This document shows positions 51,470 through 60,028 of a stretch of 64,000 nt of DNA, piece by piece (the stretch's first letter is position 1; each line of letters opens with the position of its first letter). The position numbers and the translations under genes were made by a program. Source of the stretch: Actinoalloteichus_B caeruleus (GTDB lineage Bacteria; Actinomycetota; Actinomycetes; Mycobacteriales; Pseudonocardiaceae); assembly GCF_000718005.1 (NCBI RefSeq), contig NZ_JODV01000001.1; one strand, written 5' to 3'. The notes beneath the pieces are model-generated. The model was not told where the DNA came from. It worked only from the letters and a program-made list of their open reading frames with translations, and made no database searches.

Positions 51470-53248
51470 TCACTTCTCGCGGGGGTCCTCCGACCGCTCC
51501 TCCGGCGGGACCACCTTGTTGGCGGTCCGCTCGGACGGCGCCGCCGGGCCGTCCTCGTGGCGCCCGTGCCTGCCGCCGGTGTGCGCCTCCAACCGCATCC
51601 GCTCCAACATGTGCGGGTAGTGCAGCTCGAAGGCGGGCCGCTCGGAGCGGATCCTGGGCAGCTCGGTGAAGTTGTGCCGGGGCGGCGGGCAGCTGGTGGC
51701 CCACTCCAGGGAGTTCCCGTAGCCCCACGGGTCGTCCACGGTCACCCGCTCGCCGTACCGGTAGCTCTTGAAGACGTTCCAGATGAACGGCAGCGTCGAG
51801 GCACCGAGGATGAACGCCGCGATCGTCGAGATCACGTTGAGCGTGGTGAACCCGTCGGTCGGCAGGTAGTCGGCGTAGCGGCGGGGCATGCCCTCGTTGC
51901 CCAGCCAGTGCTGCACCAGGAAGGTGCCGTGGAAGCCGATGAACGTCGTCCAGAAGTGGAACTTCGCCAGCCGCTCGTCCATCATCCGGCCCGTCATCTT
52001 CGGGAACCAGAAGTAGATGCCGGCGAACACGGCGAAGACGATGGTGCCGTAGAGCACGTAGTGGAAGTGCGCCACCACGAAGTAGCTGTCCGACACGTGG
52101 AAGTCGATCGGCGGGGAGGCCAGCAGCACGCCGGACAGACCACCGAAGAGGAAGGTCACCAGGAAGCCGACGCTGAACAGCATCGGGGACTCGAAGGTGA
52201 GTTGGCCCTTCCACATGGTGCCGATCCAGTTGAAGAACTTCACACCTGTCGGTACCGCGATGAGGAACGTCGTGAAGGCGAAGAAGGGCAGCAGCACCGC
52301 GCCGGTCGCGTACATGTGGTGCGCCCACACCGTCACCGACAGCGCCGCGATGCCCAGGGTCGCGAAGACCAGGCCCTTGTAACCGAACAGCGGCTTGCGG
52401 CTGAAGACCGGGAAGATCTCACTGACGATGCCGAAGAACGGCAGGGCGACGATGTAGACCTCGGGGTGGCCGAAGAACCAGAACAGGTGCTGCCACAGGA
52501 TCACGCCGCCGTTGGCGGGGTCGAAGACGTGCGCGCCGAGGTGCCGGTCCGCCATCAGGCCGAACAGCGCGGCGGTGAGGATCGGGAACGCCATCAGCAC
52601 CAGCAGGCTGGTGACCAGGATGTTCCACGTGAAGATCGGCATCCGGAACATCGTCATGCCCGGCGCCCGCAGGCACACGATCGTCGTGATCATGTTGACC
52701 GCGCCGAGGATGGTGCCCAGACCGCTGACCAGCAGACCCGCGATCCACAGGTCGGCGCCGAGGCCCGGGGAGTGGATGGCGTTGGACAGCGGGGTGTAGG
52801 CGAACCAGCCGAAGTCGGCCGCGCCACCCGGCGTCAGGAAGCCCGCGACGACGGTGAGGCCACCGAACAGGTAGAGCCAGTAGGACAGCGAGTTCAACCG
52901 GGGGAACGCGACGTCCGGCGAGCCGATCTGGATCGGCATCAGGTAGTTGGCGAAGCCGAACAGCACGGGTGTCGCGAACAGCAGCAGCATGACGGTGCCG
53001 TGCATCGTGAACAGCTGGTTGTACTGCTCCTGGGACAGGTACTGCATCCCGGGCAGCGCCAGCTCGGCGCGCATCAGCATCGCCATCGCACCGCCGATCA
53101 GGAAGAACCCGAACGCGGTGACCAGGTACATGATGCCCAGCTGCTTGTGATCCGTGGTGCGCATCATCCGGAGCAGGACGGAACCTTTCGGCTCCCTCCG
53201 CGCCTTGTACGGGCGCGTGGCTATCGGCTGTGGAGCGACGGCCGTCAC
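51470..53248 (-). CDS. ctaD: Cytochrome c oxidase subunit I (aa3-type)
   Basis: 592 residues with twelve membrane helices. Heme a and CuB ligands are clear: the His in FTMHGTVMLLLF, HPEVYIVALPFFG (with the His-Tyr cross-link pair), WAHHMYATG (two His), and HFHYVLYG (heme a3/heme a ligands). The K-channel and D-channel regions look normal. It is the catalytic subunit of the terminal oxidase. The GTG at 53248 is preceded by AGGAGG. The C-terminus adds ~60 polar residues (PSERTANKVVPPEERSEDPREK). Next to serB, as in Rv3042c-Rv3043c. Confidence 0.97.
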   Translation of the reverse strand: MTAVAPQPIATRPYKARREPKGSVLLRMMRTTDHKQLGIMYLVTAFGFFLIGGAMAMLMRAELALPGMQYLSQEQYNQLFTMHGTVMLLLFATPVLFGFANYLMPIQIGSPDVAFPRLNSLSYWLYLFGGLTVVAGFLTPGGAADFGWFAYTPLSNAIHSPGLGADLWIAGLLVSGLGTILGAVNMITTIVCLRAPGMTMFRMPIFTWNILVTSLLVLMAFPILTAALFGLMADRHLGAHVFDPANGGVILWQHLFWFFGHPEVYIVALPFFGIVSEIFPVFSRKPLFGYKGLVFATLGIAALSVTVWAHHMYATGAVLLPFFAFTTFLIAVPTGVKFFNWIGTMWKGQLTFESPMLFSVGFLVTFLFGGLSGVLLASPPIDFHVSDSYFVVAHFHYVLYGTIVFAVFAGIYFWFPKMTGRMMDERLAKFHFWTTFIGFHGTFLVQHWLGNEGMPRRYADYLPTDGFTTLNVISTIAAFILGASTLPFIWNVFKSYRYGERVTVDDPWGYGNSLEWATSCPPPRHNFTELPRIRSERPAFELHYPHMLERMRLEAHTGGRHGRHEDGPAAPSERTANKVVPPEERSEDPREK

Positions 53249-53610
53249 GGTGCCTCCTGCACTGGCATGTAGACCCTTCTCACCTGCGCGGGCGACCCAC
53301 TGACGGGCGCTCACGACACCACGGATCGTAAACCGGAGCCTCGTTCACCTCTCACTTGGGCTGTAGGCGTACTAGACATCGCCAGCCGGTCGGGTACCAG
53401 AACCGCAGGTGGCGGGAGGACGTCACCGTTCCGACGGGTGAGGGACGCACCGGATGGCTCGCGGGGCGCGGTCCGTGCCCCGGAGTAGCCGTCGGCGGCG
53501 GCACCCACCACGCCGGCGCGGGCGGCGCCCGCGGTCTGGTCGTCGCCCCACGGGGTCGGGTCCGCCGCCCCTAAGGTGGGCGCCGTCAGGGCACGGGAGG
53601 TGGAGCGGCC

Positions 53611-54375
53611 GTGGAGCGACCCAGGGTGGACCTCAACAGCGACCTCGGTGAGGGCTTCGGTGTGTGGCGCCTCGGCGACGACACCGCGCTGCTGGACGTC
53701 GTGAGCAGCGCGAACGTCGCATGCGGCTTCCACGCCGGGGACCCCTCCACCATGCGCCGGGTGTGCGCGGCGGCCGCCGACCGGGGCGTGACGATCGGCG
53801 CGCAGGTCTCCTACCGGGATCTGGCGGGCTTCGGGCGCCGCTTCGTCGACGTCGAACCCCGGGAACTCGCCGACGAGGTCGTCTACCAGCTCGCGGCCCT
53901 CGACGGGTTCGCTCGGATCGCCGGAACCCGCGTCCGCTACGTCAAACCGCACGGCGCGCTCTACAACGCCGTGGTGACCCACACCGGGCAGGCGGAGGCG
54001 CTGGTCGCGGCCGCGCGGGACTACGACCCGGACCTGGCCGCCCTGGGGCTGCCCGGCTCGGAGTGGTTGCGCCTCGCCGAGGAGGCTGGGCTGCGCACGG
54101 TGCGGGAGGCCTTCGCCGACCGCGCCTACCGCCCGGACGGCTCGCTGGTCCCGCGTCGCGAACCCGGTGCGGTGGTGCGGGACGGGGACGAGGTCGTCCA
54201 CCGCGGCCTGCGCATGGTCACCGAGGGCGTGGTCCGGGCCGTGGACGGCACCGACGTGGCGGTACGTCCCGCCTCGCTGTGCGTGCACGGGGACACTCCC
54301 GGCGCGGTGGCCCTGGCGACGCGCGTCCGGGACGCCCTGCGGGACGCCGGGGTCGAGGTCCGCGCGTTCGGCTGA
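53611..54375 (+). CDS. pxpA: 5-oxoprolinase subunit A (LamB/YcsF family)
   Basis: 254 residues. Motifs VDLNSDLGEGFGVW, SSANVACGFHAGDPSTM, IGAQVSYRDLAGFGRR, YVKPHGALYN and EAFADRAYRPDGSLVPR are the family pattern. With PxpB and PxpC it cleaves 5-oxoproline to glutamate using ATP. The GTG start is preceded by GGGAGG. Unlike the usual tight operon, 350 bp without a supported gene separate it from pxpB. Confidence 0.96.
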   Translation: MERPRVDLNSDLGEGFGVWRLGDDTALLDVVSSANVACGFHAGDPSTMRRVCAAAADRGVTIGAQVSYRDLAGFGRRFVDVEPRELADEVVYQLAALDGFARIAGTRVRYVKPHGALYNAVVTHTGQAEALVAAARDYDPDLAALGLPGSEWLRLAEEAGLRTVREAFADRAYRPDGSLVPRREPGAVVRDGDEVVHRGLRMVTEGVVRAVDGTDVAVRPASLCVHGDTPGAVALATRVRDALRDAGVEVRAFG

Positions 54376-54725
54376 CCGGCGGCGCGCTGGCCCGCCGCCC
54401 GGCCCTGGGCCGACGCGCGGCCGGTGTGCCCGACCGACGGTCCCACCCGCGCGGAACCCGTCCGCGCCGGACCGCCCGGTGGCGGGGCGCCGCCCCACCC
54501 ACGCCTGCCCGCACGACGCGCTGAGCGCGCCCCGTCACCCGGCACAGCCAGCACCCGCTTCCGTTGTGCGGCCGCACGACCTCCGGCCCCGGGCCGCGCC
54601 CTCCCGCTGGCGGGGGACTCCTCGGAGGCGACGGCGAGCGCGACATGGGGGACGATGGGAACGGACACCCAGCGACGACGCCGAGCCGGGCCTGATCCCG
54701 GTCCTCGCGGACGAACGGGAGGGCC

Positions 54726-55382
54726 ATGCCACCATCCCCCACGTCGACGGCACGAGATCTGGTGCGCGCCACCCGAGCGGTGGGTGACAGGGCGTTCCTC
54801 GTGGAGGTCGACTCGCTCGACGAGGTGGAACGGCTGCGGCGGGCACTCGCCGACCGCCCGCCCACCGGGATGACCGAGTGCGTCCCGGCGGCGCGCACCC
54901 TGCTGCTCCGCTACGCCGACGCGGGCACCGACCGGGCGGCCCTGCTGTCCGAACTCGACGAGATCGAGGTTCCCGCGCCCTCCCCGGCCAGCGAGGGCGA
55001 GGAACTGCGGGTGCCCGTCCGGTACGACGGCGCCGACCTCGACGAGGTGGCGGAACTGACCGGTCTCACCAGCGCGGAGGTCGTCGCCAGGCACACCGCC
55101 GCCCGCTACCGCGTCGCGTTCTGCGGCTTCGCCCCTGGTTTCGGCTACCTGGTCGGCGGCGACCCGGTGCTGCGCGTGCCCCGGCTGCCCTCACCCCGCG
55201 TCCGGGTTCCCGCCGGAGCGGTGGCGGTGGCCGACGAGTTCTCCGCCGTCTACCCGAGGGAGTCCCCCGGTGGTTGGCGGCTGCTCGGCCACACCCAGCT
55301 GCCCCTGTGGGACGCGCGGCGCGACCCGCCGGCCCTGCTGACGCCGGGCACGGTGGTCCGCTTCGAGGAGGTGGCGTCGTGA
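54726..55382 (+). CDS. pxpB: 5-oxoprolinase subunit B (KipI/allophanate hydrolase subunit 1 family)
   Basis: 218 residues. The C-terminal cyclophilin-like domain carries VPVRYDGADLDEVAELTG, YRVAFCGFAPGFGYLVG, and RVPAGAVAVADEFSAVYPRESPGGW, the family signatures. The N-terminal ferredoxin-like domain starts AVGDRAFLVEVDSL. It forms the B-C complex that phosphorylates and opens 5-oxoproline. The stop overlaps the pxpC GTG by 4 nt, so B and C are made together. Confidence 0.96.
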   Translation: MPPSPTSTARDLVRATRAVGDRAFLVEVDSLDEVERLRRALADRPPTGMTECVPAARTLLLRYADAGTDRAALLSELDEIEVPAPSPASEGEELRVPVRYDGADLDEVAELTGLTSAEVVARHTAARYRVAFCGFAPGFGYLVGGDPVLRVPRLPSPRVRVPAGAVAVADEFSAVYPRESPGGWRLLGHTQLPLWDARRDPPALLTPGTVVRFEEVAS

Positions 55383-56350
55383 CCGCACCGGAGTTCGGTC
55401 GTGGGAGTCCCACCACCGAGGACACCGGGGAGGGGGCGGTGCCGGTCCCACGCGTCCCCGCGTCCCGGCGAGGGGAGACCGAGGCCGCCGGGTTCGACGT
55501 CCTGGTGGCCGGCCCGTTGACGACCGTGCAGGACCAGGGCCGCCCCGGCTACGCGGCGATGGGCGTTCCCCGGTCGGGTGCCGCCGACCAGCCGAGCCTG
55601 GAGCTGGCGAACCGGCTGGTGGGCAACCCCGCGTCGGCCGCGGCGCTCGAACTGACCTTCGGCGGCCTGGCGGTGCGGTTCCGCCAGGCGGGGCTGGTCG
55701 CGCTGACCGGTGCGTCCTGCCCGATGTGGCTGGACGGCAGGCCCGTCGGCATCCACTGCGCGGTCCCGGTGCTCGCCGGGCAGGTGCTCAGGGTGGGCGC
55801 CCCGGTCGCGGGCCTGCGCGCGTACCTGGCCGTGCGGGGAGGGGTGGCCGTCGAACCGGTGCTCGGCTCCCGGTCCACCGACCTGCTCTCCGGGCTGGGG
55901 CCACCGCCCCTCTCGACGGGCCAGGTCCTGCCGGTGGGCAGTGCGGGCGGCTCCTGGCCGGCCGACGTCGTCGCCCCGGTGCGGTGGCTGCCGTCGCCGG
56001 CGGACCTCGTCGTCCTCCGGGTGAGGCTCGGCCCCCGAGACGACTGGTTCCCGCCCGAGGCGCTCACGCGCCTGGCGCACGAGGAGTTCCGGGTCACCGG
56101 GGAGTCCGACCGGGTCGGCATGCGCCTGTCCGGCCCAGAACTACGGCGCTCCGACGGTCGCGAACTGCCGTCCGAGGGCATGGTGGCGGGAGCGGTCCAG
56201 GTTCCTCCCGACGGCCACCCCGTGCTGTTCCTGGCCGACCACCCGGTGACCGGCGGCTATCCGGTGGTCGCGGTCGTCGTGTCCGAGGACGTGCCGCTGG
56301 CCGCGCAGTGCGTTCCCGGTCAACGGGTGCGGTTCCGACCGGTCCGCTGA
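55379..56350 (+). CDS. pxpC: 5-oxoprolinase subunit C (biotin-dependent carboxyltransferase-like)
   Basis: 323 residues. Motifs TTVQDQGRPGYAAMGVPRSGAAD, LVGNPASAAALELTFGG, YLAVRGGVAVEPVLGSRSTDL and VTGESDRVGMRLSGPEL match PxpC/KipA. A ~35-residue polar N-terminal extension precedes the conserved region. An EGMVAGAVQVPPDGHPVLFLADHP segment near the end is typical. It completes pxpABC. No 5-oxoproline transporter is adjacent. Confidence 0.96.
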   Translation: MTAPEFGRGSPTTEDTGEGAVPVPRVPASRRGETEAAGFDVLVAGPLTTVQDQGRPGYAAMGVPRSGAADQPSLELANRLVGNPASAAALELTFGGLAVRFRQAGLVALTGASCPMWLDGRPVGIHCAVPVLAGQVLRVGAPVAGLRAYLAVRGGVAVEPVLGSRSTDLLSGLGPPPLSTGQVLPVGSAGGSWPADVVAPVRWLPSPADLVVLRVRLGPRDDWFPPEALTRLAHEEFRVTGESDRVGMRLSGPELRRSDGRELPSEGMVAGAVQVPPDGHPVLFLADHPVTGGYPVVAVVVSEDVPLAAQCVPGQRVRFRPVR

Positions 56351-56637
56351 CCGGGCCGGCCCCGCCCCGACTCCCTCCCCACCGCCCCGGCCCACGACCG
56401 GGCGCGGTCGTCCTCGCCGTCCCGGCCAGTCGTCGAACCCGCCGGGTCTCCCGGAGCAGCGCCCGTTCCACGCCCCATAGCCCTGGCCGTCCCGCGCCGC
56501 CACCGGACACCGGTGGTTGTCACCGATCAGGTGGCTGGCCGCCCGGATCGGTCCTCCCGATCACTCCGTGATCGACGAGGGGCCGTGCCCACCGCTTCGG
56601 GGGCGGCGAACACCGGGACCGAGGAGACGAACGACAC

Positions 56638-57759
56638 ATGACGCTGCGGCGGTGGTTGCTGGTCGGGTCCACCCTGTTCTTCGTGTTCGGGGTGGTCGCC
56701 GGCATCACGTGGACCGACCCGGACGGGCTTTCCCAGGGAACGGGCGCCCCGCCGGCCGGCCGAGGCGTGCCGTCGGCGGCCGATCCGAGCGGCGACCCGG
56801 GGGCGCTCCCCGGCGAGCGACCGGAGGCGCTCTCCTCGGGGAGCGCCGGGTGGACGCGGCCGCTGGCCCCCGCCGAGCGGGCGCCCCAGCTCGTCCTGCT
56901 CGCGGTCGAGGGCACCCCCTCGCCGGCGGAGTGGCGGCGGATGACCGAGGTGGCGACCACCACGGGTGCCGGTCTCACCGTGTTCCTCCCCGCCTCGGCG
57001 ATCGGCGACGCGCACGCGGAGCGGCGCGCGGGTAGGGCGCCGAGCAGCGACTCCCCGGTGTTCCGCGCGCTGGGTGAGGGACACGAGGTGGGGCTGCTGG
57101 TGCGGGGCGCGGACTGCGCGAGCCCCCGGCACCCCGCCAACCCGGAGGCGACGATCCGGCGCGCCGTCTCCCAACTCGCCGAACTCGGCGGGCAGGACTC
57201 GCCGTTGCCCGCGCGCACCGGTGTCCTCCTGCGGTGCGCGGAGCCGACCTCGCCCACCCCGGGGCTGCCGGACCGGGTCGACTACACCACCTGGGGCCGC
57301 ACGTCGCTCCCCCAGTGGCCGGAACGGGAGGACGGACGTTGGGTGCTGCGGGCCCTCGACCTCGGCCACGACGGAGACGCCGACGGCGCGACCGGGGCCC
57401 GTCCGAACAGCGCGACCGCCCCCGTGGCCACCGTGCCGGCCCGAACCCGCATCAGGGACCTGCACGACTCGACCCGGGGCTCCAACCGGGCGCCCCTCGT
57501 CCTGACGACGCGGTCCACGCGGTGGTCGGACGAGCTGTTCGTCTCCGCTCTGCGGGAGGAACTGCTCGGTGTCTGCCCGGCCGAGGAGACGGTGTGCGCT
57601 ACGCACGCCCAGGCCGTGGAATGGCTGGACCTCCAGAACCGGGACACCCTGCTGGCCTACCAGCGGATGGTCGTCCCGCACGCCGACCAGGCACCGGGGA
57701 CGCCTGCCGGGGACGAGGCGGAGGACCGAGGGCGTCCCGGCGGAGCGGGAACCTGGTGA
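56638..57759 (+). CDS. Membrane-anchored polysaccharide deacetylase-like protein (degenerate)
   Basis: 373 residues. An N-terminal membrane helix (RRWLLVGSTLFFVFGVVAGI) and a disordered linker to ~85 precede a domain starting PQLVLLAVEGTPSPAEWRRM. The topology, the strand-helix pattern and the GEGHEVGLLVRGADC stretch resemble the actinobacterial polysaccharide deacetylase-like family, in which the equivalent places read FSFDG and GHEIGTHYNGHFC. Here the metal-binding Asp and His residues are gone, so catalysis is unlikely. Three to four Cys (GADCAS, LLRCAE, GVCPAEETVCAT) may form disulfides. Assignment is by pattern and is tentative. A strong hairpin follows the stop. Confidence 0.55.
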   Translation: MTLRRWLLVGSTLFFVFGVVAGITWTDPDGLSQGTGAPPAGRGVPSAADPSGDPGALPGERPEALSSGSAGWTRPLAPAERAPQLVLLAVEGTPSPAEWRRMTEVATTTGAGLTVFLPASAIGDAHAERRAGRAPSSDSPVFRALGEGHEVGLLVRGADCASPRHPANPEATIRRAVSQLAELGGQDSPLPARTGVLLRCAEPTSPTPGLPDRVDYTTWGRTSLPQWPEREDGRWVLRALDLGHDGDADGATGARPNSATAPVATVPARTRIRDLHDSTRGSNRAPLVLTTRSTRWSDELFVSALREELLGVCPAEETVCATHAQAVEWLDLQNRDTLLAYQRMVVPHADQAPGTPAGDEAEDRGRPGGAGTW

Positions 57760-57797
57760 GGCGGGTGCGGCCGCGAGTGTCATCGGCCGCACCCGCC
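57760..57797. terminator. Perfect 13-bp hairpin between convergent genes
   Basis: GGCGGGTGCGGCC (57760-57772) pairs with GGCCGCACCCGCC (57785-57797) directly after the 56638-57759 stop. It can serve both converging transcripts. Confidence 0.75.
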
Positions 57798-57855
57798 GTG
57801 GACGCCGACGGTCGCGGATCGGCTCCCAGTGTCACGCGACCCGGCGCCGGCCCCG

Positions 57856-58161
57856 TCAGGCCGCGTAACGCGGTGCGGGGAGCTCGCCCACCAGCGTGCC
57901 CGGCTGGTCCTCGCCGATCACTCCGATGACCTGCGTCGGCCAGTCCGAACCCCGGTGGGACCGAACCGCCGGCCGCACCCGAACCTCACTCGCCCGACAG
58001 GAATCACAGCACGCGCATTCGTAACGACGAAGGGTGGCGCTCGCGAAACGCGCCACGGAAACCACCGCGAACTCGTGGCTCCCGACCACGCAGGAACAAC
58101 CGTTCCCCAGGACAGCGCGATCACGCGCCGAGCGGACTTCATCGCCCAAGGTAACGTCCAT
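57856..58161 (-). CDS. Cys-rich small hypothetical protein
   Basis: 101 residues from an ATG with AGGAG at 5 nt. Six Cys are grouped as C22-x-C24 and C49-x-C51-C52-x-x-C55 (in GNGCSCVVGS and RRYECACCDSCRAS), suggesting a metal-binding knuckle or disulfide core. The rest is mixed, with VRPAVRSHRG and VIGVIGEDQPGTL. No signal peptide. I recognise no family. Base composition is less GC-rich than neighbours, and the 733 bp upstream are gene-poor and AT-richer, which hints at acquired DNA. Confidence 0.6.
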   Translation of the reverse strand: MDVTLGDEVRSARDRAVLGNGCSCVVGSHEFAVVSVARFASATLRRYECACCDSCRASEVRVRPAVRSHRGSDWPTQVIGVIGEDQPGTLVGELPAPRYAA

Positions 58162-58894
58162 GCCCTCTCCTACCGGTCCCGGAGGACCGAAATCGTGACG
58201 TCGCCGCCCGGACGTGCCGCGAGAACGGCACACGGAGCGGTTTCACCGCCCCGCCGCGCGGAGACCTGGAATGGAAACTTCCCCTCAACGCCCTGACCAG
58301 AGCACCTGGCGAGCGATTCGACGGTTCACCGGAGCCGCGCCGGGCCACCACACCACCGAACAAAGAGGACTCCGCCGCAGAATATCCCACCAACCAAGAA
58401 GCACACAAGACATCGGGAATCACTTGCGTTCACATCTACTTCACGTCGACGAACCAAGCACGTGACCTGCGCAATTCGAAGGAAACCGCGCGGACGAGCC
58501 CGACCACAACCCGCATCCGCGCCGAGGTTCCCGTTCTCGACCTCCGCCACCGAAGGGCGAACCCCAGAAAACGAGAAAACCAGGTGATTCACTTCACAAC
58601 GGAGCAACAATCGGGCTCGACGCTTATCGGGGGACGAATCCACTGCGGACGGCGATCACCCTGTTCCGCTCCGTTCCCGAGAAGCCCGAGGGGCACCGGC
58701 GCGAAGGTGCTCCGGACCGCGACCGCGACCGTCCCGATCTGGGACGGGGACCCGGGAACGCGACCCCGACACTCCTGACTCCCGAACGGGCCACCGGCTC
58801 CCGGAGAGGACACCGCGCCGGCGACGGCACGGAGCCTCGGATCAGCGCCCCCGGACGGCGCCCCGGAGCGCCCACCTCGCCGACGGGAGGGCGG
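58162..58894. other. Gene-poor, lower-GC gap
   Basis: About 730 bp with unusually many A/T runs for this genome around 58380-58620. Short open frames exist on both strands, including one with a hydrophobic stretch (minus strand, 58326-58643), but none has a ribosome site or family similarity. It may contain the promoter of the Cys-rich gene. Confidence 0.5.
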
Positions 58895-59740
58895 TCACCG
58901 CGGGTGGTAGACCGAGAGCGCCACCGCGCCGGTGACCGCCACCACCTCGGGCCGTCCCGCCAACCACGACGAGACCTCCACCCCCTGGACGTGGTGGGCG
59001 CTCGGCCCCATGCCCACCAGCCGCCGCACGTCCGCGTGACCGAGGGCCAGCCCGAACTCCACCTGCTCGCGCTCCACCAACCGGAAGTGGGCGCCGAGCT
59101 GGTCGTCCATCCGCTCCTGCTTCCTGCTGTCCACCCCGACCAACCCCAACGGCCCCACCAGCTCGGCGAGGTGGTGGTCCTCGGGCGTGACCACCAGCAA
59201 CACGCCGTCCGCCGCCAGCACCCGGCGCATCTCCGCCGGGTTCCTCGGCGCGAACACGTCCAGCACCAGGTCGACCGCGTGGTCCCGCACCGGCAACCCC
59301 GCCCAGGCGTCGGCGACCACCGCGCCGGCCCTCGGGTGGCAGCGGGCCGCGCGCCGCGCCGCGTACCTGGACACGTCCACCGCGACGCCCCGGGAGCCGG
59401 CCAGCCGATCGAGGACACCCGCCAGGTAGTAGCCGGTCCCCGCGCCCACCTCCACGACGCACGTGCCGTCGCGCCCCGGCTCGACGGCTGATCCGGCGGC
59501 GGTGGCGACCAGGTCGCGGATCGGCGCGTAGTGGCCAGCGGTGAGGAAGTCCGCCCGGTCGGCGACCATGCCCGCGGTGTCCCCACCGTGCCCGGAGTGG
59601 CGTCCGGTCAGCAGGCTCACGTAGCCCTGCCGGGCCACGTCGAAGTGGTGCCCCTCCTCGCAGCGCAGCCCCGACCGGGTCGTTGAACAGGCCCGATGGC
59701 AGTGCGGGCAGGCCAGGACATCCACGACGTCGGAAAGCAC
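58895..59740 (-). CDS. 23S rRNA (guanine) methyltransferase, RlmA family
   Basis: 281 residues. The N-terminal zinc-binding module is CPHCHRACSTTRSGLRCEEGHHFD (three Cys and a His). QGYVSLL and FLTAGHYAPIRD are RlmA landmarks, followed by the SAM motif VVEVGAGTGYYLAGVLD and DVFAPRNPAEMRRVL. The Gram-positive RlmA(II)/TlrB group methylates G748 of 23S rRNA and gives tylosin resistance; the enterobacterial group methylates G745. By phylum G748 is more likely. The GTG start has a weak GAAGG upstream. It is divergent from the MFS exporter, a suggestive but unproven resistance pairing. Confidence 0.9.
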   Translation of the reverse strand: MLSDVVDVLACPHCHRACSTTRSGLRCEEGHHFDVARQGYVSLLTGRHSGHGGDTAGMVADRADFLTAGHYAPIRDLVATAAGSAVEPGRDGTCVVEVGAGTGYYLAGVLDRLAGSRGVAVDVSRYAARRAARCHPRAGAVVADAWAGLPVRDHAVDLVLDVFAPRNPAEMRRVLAADGVLLVVTPEDHHLAELVGPLGLVGVDSRKQERMDDQLGAHFRLVEREQVEFGLALGHADVRRLVGMGPSAHHVQGVEVSSWLAGRPEVVAVTGAVALSVYHPR

Positions 59741-60028
59741 GGGACGGGAACCTTCGGGGACTGGGGGACGGTGACTCGCGCCGCTCAGCCTAGGCAGCGG
59801 CGGCACCACCCCCGTGACGGGCACCCGGGCGGCTCGCGGTGGCTCGCCTCACAACCGGTTCTGGGAAGCGGGCGATCTCGTGCACGGTTGGGGAGAGGGT
59901 GCCTCAGGGTCGAGGTCCCGCACTCGGAAGTCCTCCCCTCCCCGGGTGACCTCCCCACCGCGCCGGTCACCCACGTCGTCACCCGCACGACGGGCCACCA
60001 CTCGCCTCATCACCGATCTGGAGAAGTC

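Noticed and set aside
49259..53272. A 1337-codon open frame on the plus strand
   Set aside because: It is antisense to pth2, serB and ctaD, is His/Arg/Gly-rich with no domain, and is typical of GC-rich third-position shadows.
58326..58643. Minus-strand frame of 105 codons with a hydrophobic stretch
   Set aside because: No ribosome site, poor codon bias and no recognisable family; kept only as part of the gene-poor gap.
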